Assembly (NCBI GenBank): GCA_004297805.1
Contig: SCTJ01000005.1
Span: 1 to 32,579, forward strand
Length of the DNA stretch: 32,579 bases
Source of the DNA: Patescibacteria group bacterium
Lineage (GTDB): Bacteria; Patescibacteriota; Minisyncoccia; Moranbacterales; SCTJ01
Direction: 5' to 3'
Shown here: piece by piece, positions 1 to 8,782 of the stretch
How the letters are laid out: every line of letters starts with the position of its first letter
Position numbering within the stretch: the first letter of the stretch is position 1
Translations under genes and position numbers: made by a program
The notes under the pieces: model-generated
Told to the model about the DNA's origin: nothing
What the model saw: the letters and a program-made list of their open reading frames with translations, nothing else
Databases searched by the model: none

Positions 1-1430
1 ACTTTTCCTTCTTCCCCTTCAGCACAGCTCACAGTAATGGGCCGCTTATCTTTGACCACCTGCGTGGCATTGCCCGTGCCCACAATGCAGGGAATGCCCA
101 ACTCACGACTGACAATGGCTGCGTGCGAAGTTCGTCCACCGCTATTGGTCACGATGGCGCTAGCAATCTTCATAATCGGTTCCCAGTCTGGGTCCGTCAT
201 CTCCGTTACCAATACCTCGCCTTTTTTGAAGTCAGCTATTTTGGAAACATTTTTAATCACATTGGCTTTACCCTGCCCGATCTTGCCGCCAACCGCCGCC
301 CCTACCGCCAACACTTTGCCTTTTTCTTTTAGGGTATATTCCTCCAGCACATTCTTGTCGCGACGCGATTGCACTGTTTCCGGACGAGCTTGCACAATGA
401 ACAGTTCGTCGGTTTTACCATCTTTGGCCCACTCAATATCCATCGGCTTGCGGTAGTGATCTTCGATTTCACAGCCCCATTTCGCCAGTTGCAAAGCCTC
501 ATCGTCGGTCAAACAGAATCGCTCACGATCCTCATCTGGCACTAGCACATTCTGCGTCGAAGTGTTGCCACCCACGCTATAGATTAATTTGTGTTCCTTG
601 CTGCCGATCTTTTTGCCAATAATCGGCCGGCTGCCCAAACGCAACGTCGGTTTGAACACCACGAATTCATCCGGATTAACCTTCCCCTTCACAATATTCT
701 CGCCCAGTCCCCAGGAGCCGTTGATGACTACCGCATTTTGAAAGCCAGACTCAGTATCGATGGTGAACATTACGCCGCTGGAAGCCTCGTCGGAGCGTAC
801 CATCTTTTGCACGCCCACTGACAGCGCGATTTGCAATTGGCCAAAGCCCTTGTCTTGCCGATAAGAAATCGCACGATCGGTAAACAACGAAGAAAAACAT
901 TTTTTGATTGATTCCAATAACTGATATTCACCCGACACGTTCAGATAGGATTCTTGTTGTCCGGCAAAAGAAGCGTCTGCCAAATCCTCGGCTGTGGCAC
1001 TGGAGCGCACGGCCACGTCCACCCAGCCAGCCGGATGCGTTGTATGATTACGGTTTTTCTTGAGCGTCAGTCGCTTCTTTTTAGTATATTCGCCAGAAAG
1101 CGTCGAGTAGGCTTCGATAATCTCCGTGCGCAAATCCTCTGGAAACTCAGCCGAGAGTACGGCTTCGCGGACTTTATAGCCCCGCTCGGAAAGATTGTGC
1201 ATGTTCCCCGTGTCGAGTCCCTTGAGAATATTCTCAATCGTGACTCCCAGATTGTTAAACTGGATGAAATGCCAATAGGCATCGGCTGTCACCGAAAAAC
1301 CATTGGGAACATTAATGCCTTGACTGCGCAACTCTGAATACATCTCGCCCAGCGATGCATTTTTTCCACCCACTTTAGGAATGTCACCAATTTTCGTCTC
1401 CTCGAACCAAAGAATGTTTTTCTTGTGCAT
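1..1430 (-). CDS. ppsA: Phosphoenolpyruvate synthase, N-terminal ~476 aa (truncated by window edge)
   Basis: Manual reverse translation from the ATG at 1430: MHKKNILWFEETKIGDIPKVGGKNASLGEMYSELRSQGINVPNGFSVTADAYW...VAVRSSATAEDLADASFAGQQESYLNV...TNSGGRTSHAAIVSRELGIPCIVGTGNAT. These are PEP-utilising and phosphohistidine motifs. Absent from the ORF track because no stop lies inside the window. Confidence 0.94.
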   Translation of the reverse strand, partial: MHKKNILWFEETKIGDIPKVGGKNASLGEMYSELRSQGINVPNGFSVTADAYWHFIQFNNLGVTIENILKGLDTGNMHNLSERGYKVREAVLSAEFPEDLRTEIIEAYSTLSGEYTKKKRLTLKKNRNHTTHPAGWVDVAVRSSATAEDLADASFAGQQESYLNVSGEYQLLESIKKCFSSLFTDRAISYRQDKGFGQLQIALSVGVQKMVRSDEASSGVMFTIDTESGFQNAVVINGSWGLGENIVKGKVNPDEFVVFKPTLRLGSRPIIGKKIGSKEHKLIYSVGGNTSTQNVLVPDEDRERFCLTDDEALQLAKWGCEIEDHYRKPMDIEWAKDGKTDELFIVQARPETVQSRRDKNVLEEYTLKEKGKVLAVGAAVGGKIGQGKANVIKNVSKIADFKKGEVLVTEMTDPDWEPIMKIASAIVTNSGGRTSHAAIVSRELGIPCIVGTGNATQVVKDKRPITVSCAEGEEGK

Positions 1431-1538
1431 ATCTATTTTAGTTTTAATTTTTGATGCTTGTATATTATACCAGGATTGAAAACATTTACCAAACAAAAAA
1501 CACCCACAAATTTGGGTGAGCAGCTAACAGGGAAGTTT

Positions 1539-1823
1539 CTACTTGTTCCCTCTGTAGATGTATATTTGCAAGAGAATAGCGCCGGTAGTAATAATGCCCA
1601 GACCCTGCCCCACAATCACCACTGTATCGTGAATCAAAATTCCATGGAGTGTCCAGGAAGTATAGGCCAAAAAAGAAAGCAAGATAAAGGCTGTTGAAAG
1701 TCCTTTAGTTGATTTGTCTCGATAATTCTTGCGAATTTGATCGGGAAATCCAATAACTTTAACAAGGATACCTAGCGTTACAGTAGTAATTCCAACTGCC
1801 GCAGCAAGAGTTAATGTGCCCAT
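1539..1823 (-). CDS. SemiSWEET / PQ-loop (MtN3-like) small membrane protein
   Basis: 94 aa, three hydrophobic segments, GFPDQIRKNYRDKSTKGLSTAFILLSFLAYTSWTLHGILIHD resembles the SemiSWEET PQ-loop pattern. Confidence 0.78.
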   Translation of the reverse strand: MGTLTLAAAVGITTVTLGILVKVIGFPDQIRKNYRDKSTKGLSTAFILLSFLAYTSWTLHGILIHDTVVIVGQGLGIITTGAILLQIYIYRGNK

Positions 1824-1837
1824 AAACTTAAAAAATA

Positions 1838-3268
1838 CTATGCGATCTCTTCAACTTTGACCAAGCTCATGTGTTCCTTTTTCACATGCGGTCGCCCAGC
1901 CACGACGATCACTTTGTCGCCGCGCCTCAAGGCTTTTTTGGACTTCAGAAGATTCATGGCCTTGCCAATGAGTTCGTCCATAGTTTTGCATTCTGGCAGC
2001 AAATAGCTTTCCACGCCCCGCACCAGGGCCATCTGATTTTGAGTCTTGCGATTGTTGGTTACCACGAAGACGCTCTGATCCGCTCGATGCCGCGCAATCA
2101 TCCGCGCGGTGAAGCCGCTCACACTGGCCACAATAATGGCTTTGGCCTTGCTATCCTTGGCCAGTTCGTGGGCCGATTGAGCCACGGCTGCTGAAATCGA
2201 TGACTGCTTGTCTTCCAAAAAGCCGTGGGGCAAGTCATCAAAATTAGATTTTTCAGTTTTTTCAATTATCTCAGCCATGATACGAACCGCCTCGACTGGA
2301 TATTTTCCGCTGGCCGACTCTCCAGAAAGCATCACCGCATCCGTGTGGTCAATTACTGCGTTGGACACATCGCTCACTTCAGCTCGCGTCGGTCGTGGGT
2401 TACGAATCATGGAATCCATCATTTGTGTGGCCACAATGACCGGCTTGGCTGAGCGCAAACATTTGCTGATCAAATCCTTTTGAATCAGCGGCAATTCGGT
2501 CTGCGGCATTTCCACTCCCAAATCCCCGCGCGCCACCATGACCGCATCCGTTGCCTTGAGAATGCTAGCGAAGTTCTGGACTGCTTCGCGCCGTTCGATC
2601 TTAGCTACTACCTGAGCCACACTCTTCCCGGCTGAATAGCGATTAATGAGACGCTTGAGATCCTGGATTTCCTTAGCATTGCGCACGAAAGAGATGCCTA
2701 CATAGTCGACGTCGTGCTTAATAGCAAACTTCAAAACTTTTTTGTCCTGTTCGGTCAGCGCTCCCAGCTTGCCCGAGATCCCTGGAATATTCACGCCTTT
2801 GCGTGGCTTCACCGCGCCGCCATCCACCACTACACATTCCAGCGCCTTGCGAGCCTTCTTGACCACACGCAACTTCAACAGTCCGTCTTCAATCAGAATT
2901 TCGTTGCCCACATTAACGAGCGACACAATCTTTGGCAAGTCAATCAGAATCACTTTTTTACTTTGGCCGCTGCTCGGCGCTTTGCCCGACCCCTCCATAA
3001 CCAAGACCGTTTCCTTCGGACTAATTGAAATTTCTTCATCGTTAGCAATTCGAATGCGCGGCCCCTGCAAGTCCGCCAGGATGCCCACTGGCACATCCAT
3101 CTTTTTCTCTAGATCACGAATAATCTTAATAACCCGTTCATGCCAGGCAAAGTCGCCATGCGAAAAATTTAGCCGGGCGACATTCATACCGCTCTCAATC
3201 ATTTTTTTTATCGTTCCCTTCGTCTCAGAGACAAGTCCGAGTGTGGCCACAATTTTAGTTTTCTTCAT
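1838..3268 (-). CDS. pyk: Pyruvate kinase
   Basis: KTKIVATLGLVSETKGTIKKMIESGMNVARLNFSHG, VMVARGDLGVEMP, KPVIVATQMMDSMIRNPRPTRAEVSDVSNAVIDHTDAVMLSGESASGKYPVEAV. Confidence 0.98.
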   Translation of the reverse strand: MKKTKIVATLGLVSETKGTIKKMIESGMNVARLNFSHGDFAWHERVIKIIRDLEKKMDVPVGILADLQGPRIRIANDEEISISPKETVLVMEGSGKAPSSGQSKKVILIDLPKIVSLVNVGNEILIEDGLLKLRVVKKARKALECVVVDGGAVKPRKGVNIPGISGKLGALTEQDKKVLKFAIKHDVDYVGISFVRNAKEIQDLKRLINRYSAGKSVAQVVAKIERREAVQNFASILKATDAVMVARGDLGVEMPQTELPLIQKDLISKCLRSAKPVIVATQMMDSMIRNPRPTRAEVSDVSNAVIDHTDAVMLSGESASGKYPVEAVRIMAEIIEKTEKSNFDDLPHGFLEDKQSSISAAVAQSAHELAKDSKAKAIIVASVSGFTARMIARHRADQSVFVVTNNRKTQNQMALVRGVESYLLPECKTMDELIGKAMNLLKSKKALRRGDKVIVVAGRPHVKKEHMSLVKVEEIA

Positions 3269-3360
3269 GATATCTACGAATTATCCCGCTTTAGCAGGAC
3301 CCCGCCGAGGCGGTGGCGAATAACTACGCATATACGAACGATCATCTTTCGGTAGTTTAA

Positions 3361-3403
3361 TTTAAAAAACAAAAACAGGCAAATCATCGATTCGCCCGTT
3401 TCT
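3361..3403 (-). terminator. Rho-independent terminator downstream of DUF4870-like gene
   Basis: Minus-strand AAACGGGCgAATCgatGATTtGCCTGTTT followed by TTGTTTTTT. Confidence 0.7.
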
Positions 3404-3423
3404 GTGAAATATTTCGACTTTGA

Positions 3424-3798
3424 CTATTTGATGAGCGTGAACCCACCAATGACCGGCAAAGGCTTCATCTCTCCGTTAGCCGCGTTGATCACACCCATAA
3501 CGATCAAGACTAGATCGGCAATCCACACTAGCATCGGAACGAAGAAAAGCATACCGAACGACACGGCCACCAACACCATTGAGGCAATGTAAGCTCCGGC
3601 TCCGAAAAGCAAGAGGTTCAATTGCTGATTAGCATGGAACTTGGCAAAGGGACTCTTTTTCCCGTCCTCAGTTACGAGCGGCACGAAAAAAAGGATTTGC
3701 ACAATGTAGCCCACAATCGCCATCGCTTTATTCTTCTCAACGTCGGCTGGGTCAGCCTTAGCAACTGTTGGTTGTTCAATTTTTTGTTCTTCTGTCAT
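3424..3798 (-). CDS. DUF4870/Tic20-like small membrane protein
   Basis: 124 aa; KNKAMAIVGYIVQILFFVPLV...SPFAKFHANQQLNLLLFGAG...VMGVINAANGEMKPLPVIG. Confidence 0.75.
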   Translation of the reverse strand: MTEEQKIEQPTVAKADPADVEKNKAMAIVGYIVQILFFVPLVTEDGKKSPFAKFHANQQLNLLLFGAGAYIASMVLVAVSFGMLFFVPMLVWIADLVLIVMGVINAANGEMKPLPVIGGFTLIK

Positions 3799-3868
3799 AC
3801 TGACACCTCCTTTCTGTTGACTGATATATGTCTATTCCAATCTTACCAGTTCCTGCTGAAAACACAAC

Positions 3869-4567
3869 CTATCTTTTTTCGGCGATTACCCACAAATTTC
3901 CTTGCTCAGTTTTTCCCGAACGACCTATGCGGAGCCCACCGGCTTGAAAAAAACGACGCAGTTCCCCCAGAGAAAAGGCATGATGAAAGCGATCAAATTG
4001 GCAGCGCTGATTATCCCGAAAGGCAATGAAACAATCCTTCCAATCTAACTGGCTTCGCCTAAATATTTTTCTCACCCAATTATTAATAAGCAACGGAACA
4101 TATTTTGGCTGCCACAAATTCCAAACAGTTGCCACCAAGGCACCGCCCGGCTTCAGGACTCGCTGCAGTTCTTGCACAGCTCGTGTCCTCGCCTCTCGGC
4201 CAGGCAGATGATGAAAAACCGCCACCGCGTACACGACATTGAAATAATTATCAGGGAATGGTAGAGTTTCCAAACCAGCTATCTTTTGAAACTGAACTCC
4301 CGGCTTAACATATTTAGCCTTCGCAACCTCAATTAACTTTTGCGAAACATCAACCCCAAAATACTCCGGTTGTTTGTCGCCAATCAATTCCAACAGCCGA
4401 CCATTCCCACAGCCAAAATCCAGCACTCGATCACCGTCTTTGACATAATCCCCGATAAACTCCAGTCCACGCCAAAAGTGTTTCCGAGTCGCCGAAAACT
4501 TGTCTGAAACCAAATCATAACCATTTTCGACATCCGAGATAATTTGTTTTGCCACCTGTTTGTCCAT
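3869..4567 (-). CDS. Class I SAM methyltransferase, Trm9/ALKBH8-like
   Basis: VLDFGCGNGRLLELI (SAM motif I), FHHLPGREARTRAVQELQRVLKPGGALVATVWNLWQPKY, C-terminus RFHHAFSLGELRRFFQAGGL...NLWVIAEKR. Resembles my recollection of the yeast Trm9 YHLYREGEL...NWWVVAEKK ending. Confidence 0.72.
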   Translation of the reverse strand: MDKQVAKQIISDVENGYDLVSDKFSATRKHFWRGLEFIGDYVKDGDRVLDFGCGNGRLLELIGDKQPEYFGVDVSQKLIEVAKAKYVKPGVQFQKIAGLETLPFPDNYFNVVYAVAVFHHLPGREARTRAVQELQRVLKPGGALVATVWNLWQPKYVPLLINNWVRKIFRRSQLDWKDCFIAFRDNQRCQFDRFHHAFSLGELRRFFQAGGLRIGRSGKTEQGNLWVIAEKR

Positions 4568-6158
4568 GCACTCAGCTTACGACAATTTCATCCGCGCCGC
4601 AATTCGCCATCTACCTGACACCCAGGCCGACTTTTTACACCTGAAAAAACAGCTCTCTGCTAAATTCAAAATCCAGACCCCAACTAACGCCAACTTACGC
4701 GAACGTTACAACTATCTTTTGGCTCAGAAAAAAATCAGGCGTAGTCCGAAACTGGAAAAATTGCTCCTTAGTCGAAGAGTGCGAACCGAGTCGGGCGTGG
4801 CCGTGGTGGCCGTCCTCACCAAGTCCTATCCCTGCCCAGGCCAATGCCTCTATTGCCCGACCGAGAAGGAGATGCCTAAAAGCTATCTTTCCAATGAGCC
4901 AGCGGTCATGCGAGCTATTAGCGCTAAGTTCAATCCCTACGCCCAAGTTCAGAGCCGTCTGCGCTCCTTGGAGCTTAATGGGCACCAAACCGACAAAGTA
5001 GAACTGATTGTCATGGGCGGAACGTTTTCGGCGTTACCCAAGGCTTATCAGCAAAAATTTGTAGCCGAGTGTTTTCGAGCGTGTAATGATTACCCGAAAC
5101 GTATAACTTGTAACGCAAAACGCATAGTGTCAGATAATTTGTCCGGGGAGCAGAAACGGAATGAGAAAGCGAAGCATCGGATTATTGGCCTAACCCTAGA
5201 AACTCGACCTGATTATATAGATGAAAAGGAAATTGTTAACTTTCGCGCCCTGGGCTGCACACGAGTGGAACTGGGCGTACAAAGTATTTTTGACGACGTA
5301 CTCAGAAAGAACAAGCGCGGACATGCGGTGAGCGAAACCATCCGAGCAACAAAATTGCTAAAGGACGCGGGCTTCAAGATCAATTATCACATCATGCCTG
5401 GTTTACCAGGGTCAAGCATAAAGAAAGATTACAAAATGTTTCAGGAGCTATTTTCGAGTCAGAATTTTCAGCCGGACATGCTCAAGATTTATCCGACAGT
5501 TGTCCTGAAAAACAGCGCTCTATATTCTTTGTGGAAGAGAGGCGAATATAAACCATTAACCGATCACCAATTCAAGAAGTTCATTGTCAAAGTGAAAAAC
5601 GAGATCATTCCTCCCTACGTCCGCATCCAACGACTCATTCGCGATGTGCCAGCCGCGTCCATCATCGCCGGACCGATTGTTTCAAACCTGCGTCAACTGA
5701 TTGCCACCGAATCCAAATGTCAGTGCATCCGTTGCCGAGAGGTGGGTGCTGATTTCAGAATAGACGAGCAAATTGTCCTAGACAGAACTGAATATGCCAC
5801 TCTGGGAGGCAGAGAGATCTTCCTGCAATACGTATCGCCCGACAAACACAAGCTTTTTGCTTTGCTGCGATTACGTCTCCCTGATAGCAGTCCACTGTCC
5901 CATTTTATTCCCGCCCTCCGAGGCGCCGCCCTGATTCGCGAAGTGCACACCTACGGGAAGATGACCGCTATCGATACCAAAGACAAAAAAAATCCCCAAC
6001 ATATTGGTCTTGGAAAAAAGTTAATGCTGGAAGCCGAAAAAATTGCCCGAGAATATGGTTTCCAGAAAATTGTAGTAATATCTGGGATAGGTGTGCGTGG
6101 TTATTACCGAAAGCTGGGATATAAATTGCAAGATACTTATATGGCGAAGGGTTTATAA
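4566..6158 (+). CDS. elp3: Elp3-family tRNA U34 carboxymethyl transferase (radical SAM + GNAT)
   Basis: KSYPCPGQCLYCPTEKEMPKSYLSNEPAVMRAISAKFNPYAQVQSRLRSLELNGH, ELGVQSIFDDVL, HIMPGLPGSS; C-terminal GNAT LIREVHTYGKMTAI...QHIGLGKKLMLEAEKIAREYGFQKIVVISGIGVRGYYRKLGYKLQDTYMAK. Track starts at TTG 4560; the ATG at 4566 is the alternative start. Confidence 0.95.
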   Translation: MHSAYDNFIRAAIRHLPDTQADFLHLKKQLSAKFKIQTPTNANLRERYNYLLAQKKIRRSPKLEKLLLSRRVRTESGVAVVAVLTKSYPCPGQCLYCPTEKEMPKSYLSNEPAVMRAISAKFNPYAQVQSRLRSLELNGHQTDKVELIVMGGTFSALPKAYQQKFVAECFRACNDYPKRITCNAKRIVSDNLSGEQKRNEKAKHRIIGLTLETRPDYIDEKEIVNFRALGCTRVELGVQSIFDDVLRKNKRGHAVSETIRATKLLKDAGFKINYHIMPGLPGSSIKKDYKMFQELFSSQNFQPDMLKIYPTVVLKNSALYSLWKRGEYKPLTDHQFKKFIVKVKNEIIPPYVRIQRLIRDVPAASIIAGPIVSNLRQLIATESKCQCIRCREVGADFRIDEQIVLDRTEYATLGGREIFLQYVSPDKHKLFALLRLRLPDSSPLSHFIPALRGAALIREVHTYGKMTAIDTKDKKNPQHIGLGKKLMLEAEKIAREYGFQKIVVISGIGVRGYYRKLGYKLQDTYMAKGL

Positions 6159-6164
6159 TTTCCT

Positions 6165-6191
6165 GTCATTGCGAGCGTAGCGAAGCAATCT
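6165..6191. repeat. REP-like palindromic repeat, left copy
   Basis: GTCATTGCGAGCGTAGCGAAGCAATCT; inverted relative to the copy at 6487-6520. Confidence 0.8.
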
Positions 6192-6199
6192 AGGATGCT

Positions 6200-6481
6200 A
6201 TGTCAAAACAATATTGGGTGTATATATTGACCAACAGAACTAACTCCGTATTATACACCGGCATAACCGGCAATCTATCGAGAAGGATGGAAGAACATAA
6301 GAGCGGAAAAATCAGAGGATTCACTAGCAGGTATAACGTGTTCCGATTAGTTTTCGCCCAAGCATTCGACAACGTCAACTACGCTATTTTGGCCGAGAAA
6401 AAAATCAAAGGTGGCTCTAGACAAAAGAAGATTGAACTAATAAAAAGTATTAATCCAGAATTTAAAGAATTAATATATTGA
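6200..6481 (+). CDS. GIY-YIG nuclease family protein (YhbQ/UvrC-N-like)
   Basis: WVYILTNRTNSVLYTGITGNLSRRMEEHKSGKIRGFTSRYNVFRLVFAQAF...AEKKIKGGSRQKKIELI; matches the compact GIY-YIG domain pattern. Confidence 0.93.
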   Translation: MSKQYWVYILTNRTNSVLYTGITGNLSRRMEEHKSGKIRGFTSRYNVFRLVFAQAFDNVNYAILAEKKIKGGSRQKKIELIKSINPEFKELIY

Positions 6482-6486
6482 ATTGC

Positions 6487-6520
6487 GAGATTGCCGCGTC
6501 GCTACGCTCCTCGCAATGAC
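6487..6520. repeat. REP-like palindromic repeat, right copy
   Basis: Reverse complement GTCATTGCGAGGAGCGTAGCGACGCGGCAATCTC, matching the left copy with small indels. Confidence 0.82.
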
Positions 6521-6531
6521 ATGATTATCAT

Positions 6532-6927
6532 ATGTCTAAAATTATCATTGCTTCTGGACCAGTTATTGTTGAAGATAATAAAGTGCTCCTCGATCAACAC
6601 GGAGACACGACTTTTTGGAAGTTTTGCGGTGGACGAACGGAAAATTTGGAATCCAGTTTGATTGATGTTGCCAAAAATAAAGCCAATGAAGAATTGGGCA
6701 TCGAATTGGAAATCACCAACCCTGAGCCATTCATAACCTACACCGTCAAAGAAACGCCCGAGGGGCCACTCGATGTCATTCTGGTTCACTTTCTGGCCAA
6801 AAGAATTGGTGAGGTTAAGCCCGGACCGGAGATCCGCGAATGGGCCTGGCTCGACATACAGAATCTACCGGACAACTTAGCGCCCAATATTATTCCAGTT
6901 CTAAAGCACTTTGGCTTTATACAATAA
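6532..6927 (+). CDS. Nudix hydrolase domain protein with atypical Nudix box
   Basis: ASGPVIVEDNKVLLDQHGDTTFWKFCGGRTENLESSLIDVAKNKANEELGIELEI; overall Nudix pattern. Confidence 0.82.
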   Translation: MSKIIIASGPVIVEDNKVLLDQHGDTTFWKFCGGRTENLESSLIDVAKNKANEELGIELEITNPEPFITYTVKETPEGPLDVILVHFLAKRIGEVKPGPEIREWAWLDIQNLPDNLAPNIIPVLKHFGFIQ

Positions 6928-8782
6928 ACGAAGTGATTGAGTTCAGAATTCCTTCTTCATCTAGGCCGGCTTCGGCCAAGACTTCTTCGCGCGTGCCGTG
7001 TCCCAAAAACTTGTCCGGCAGACCCAAGTTTTTCACATTCACCCCAATCCCCTCACGCAGAACAAATTCATTGATTGCGCTGCCTGCTCCGCCAGCCACC
7101 ACGTTATCCTCCAGCGTCACAAAATACTGATGCTTCTTGGCGAGCTCTTTGAGCAACGCTTCATCCAGCGGTTTTACAAAGCGCATATTCACTAGAGTAG
7201 CGTTTAATTTTTCCGCTGCTTTTTCAGCGTTAGTCGCCAATGTTCCGAAAGACAGGATCGCCACTCTTTTTCCTTCCCTCATTATTTTAGCCTTTCCAAT
7301 TTCTATCGATTCAGTCTTTTCACTATTATAGCGTCTCCGACTACTGCCGCGCGGATAGCGCACCACTACTGGGCCGCCGTGCTTGTATCCAGCTTCCAAC
7401 ATCGCATAGCTTTCACTTTCATCCACCGGCGCCATAATAATCAGATTCGGAACGACCCGCAAAAATGACAGGTCAAAGCTACCAGCATGCGTGGCCCCAT
7501 CCGGTCCCACAATACCCGCCCGATCAACAGCGAAGAGGACGTCCAAATTTTGCAACGCCACATCGTGAATCAACTGATCATAGGCCCGCTGCAAAAACGA
7601 GGAATAAATGGCCACCACTGGTTTTTTGCCTTCGCAAGCCAGGCCCGCCGCAAAAGTGACCGCATGTTGCTCGGCAATCCCCACGTCATGAAAGCGCTTG
7701 GGAAATTTTTTACCAAACTCAACTAATCCCGATCCTTCGCCCATGGCCGGCGTGATAGCATGTAGCTTCAGATCTTTTTCGGCTGCATGGCTAATCCAGT
7801 CCGCAAAGACATCCGTATAGGTGAGAACTTTTTTGCCCTGGCCATTATTTTTTCCCGTCACTGGATCAAAAGGCTTTACGGCATGCAATGAAAACTGGTC
7901 CTTCTCCGCTAAAGCATAACCTTTACCCTTGGTGGTGATGACATGCAAAATTTTCGGTCCCCTAATTTTTTTCAGATTAGCCAAAACTTCAACCAACGTT
8001 TGCGCGTCATGCCCGTCGATTGGGCCATAATAATCAAAGCCTAGCTCTTCAAAAAGTGTTCCGGGCGCAATAATGCCTTTGGTATAGGCTTCCGTCTGCC
8101 GCGCAAATTTCTGGATAGTCGGAACGCGACCCAAAATTTTCCTCCCCTTATTACGCAAACGCACATAGGTCGGCGAGGAAATCAAGCGTGTCAGATATTT
8201 TCCCATGCCACCCACATTCGGTGAGATGGACATTTTGTTGTCATTTAGAACCACCAGCATATCCACTTCGACATCGCCCGCGTGATTCATGGCCTCAAAG
8301 GTCATGCCGCCGGTCAAGGCACCATCGCCAATCACTGCCACCACCTGCGGCGCATTTTTCTTGTTTCGATTGGCGATAGCCATGCCCGTAGCCGCACTAA
8401 TCGAAGTGCCAGAATGCCCCACACCCAATGGGTCGTATTCGCTTTCTTCTCTTTTGGGAAAGGGACTGAGCCCCCCCTTTTTGCGAATGGTCAGCATTCG
8501 ATCTTTTCTACCTGTCAGAATTTTGTGTGGATAGGCTTGGTGCCCCACGTCCCAAATCAACAAGTCTTTCGGCGTATCAAAAACGTAGTGCAGCGCTACC
8601 GTCAATTCTACTACTCCCAAGTTAGACCCAAAATGTCCACCCGTTTGAGCCACACTCTCAATCAAAAACTGGCGCACCTCATCACAAAGTTGCGGTAATT
8701 TTTCCACCGGAAGATTTCTCACATCTTGTGGAAGATTGACAGAGTCTAGTAATTTTTTGGAGTTAGTTATTGTCATAGTCAA
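6917..8782 (-). CDS. dxs: 1-deoxy-D-xylulose-5-phosphate synthase
   Basis: GHFGSNLGVVELTVALHYVFDTPKDLLIWDVGHQAYPHKILTGR, GDGALTGGMTFEAMNHAG, DVGIAEQHAVTFAAGLACEG. Confidence 0.98.
   Translation of the reverse strand: MTMTITNSKKLLDSVNLPQDVRNLPVEKLPQLCDEVRQFLIESVAQTGGHFGSNLGVVELTVALHYVFDTPKDLLIWDVGHQAYPHKILTGRKDRMLTIRKKGGLSPFPKREESEYDPLGVGHSGTSISAATGMAIANRNKKNAPQVVAVIGDGALTGGMTFEAMNHAGDVEVDMLVVLNDNKMSISPNVGGMGKYLTRLISSPTYVRLRNKGRKILGRVPTIQKFARQTEAYTKGIIAPGTLFEELGFDYYGPIDGHDAQTLVEVLANLKKIRGPKILHVITTKGKGYALAEKDQFSLHAVKPFDPVTGKNNGQGKKVLTYTDVFADWISHAAEKDLKLHAITPAMGEGSGLVEFGKKFPKRFHDVGIAEQHAVTFAAGLACEGKKPVVAIYSSFLQRAYDQLIHDVALQNLDVLFAVDRAGIVGPDGATHAGSFDLSFLRVVPNLIIMAPVDESESYAMLEAGYKHGGPVVVRYPRGSSRRRYNSEKTESIEIGKAKIMREGKRVAILSFGTLATNAEKAAEKLNATLVNMRFVKPLDEALLKELAKKHQYFVTLEDNVVAGGAGSAINEFVLREGIGVNVKNLGLPDKFLGHGTREEVLAEAGLDEEGILNSITSFIV

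Noticed and set aside
2742-3323. 193-aa plus-strand ORF and other long antisense ORFs over pyk, dxs, purH, glmS and leuS
   Set aside because: Antisense to strongly supported housekeeping genes; low-complexity, biologically implausible translations.
3283-3325. GC-rich hairpins upstream of pyk (cccgctttagcagg, ccgccgaggcggtgg)
   Set aside because: Short generic palindromes; no gene association strong enough to call a specific element without a genome-wide search.
6165-6520. Homing endonuclease intron or intein
   Set aside because: The GIY-YIG ORF is intergenic and interrupts no gene, so no intron/intein host is evident.
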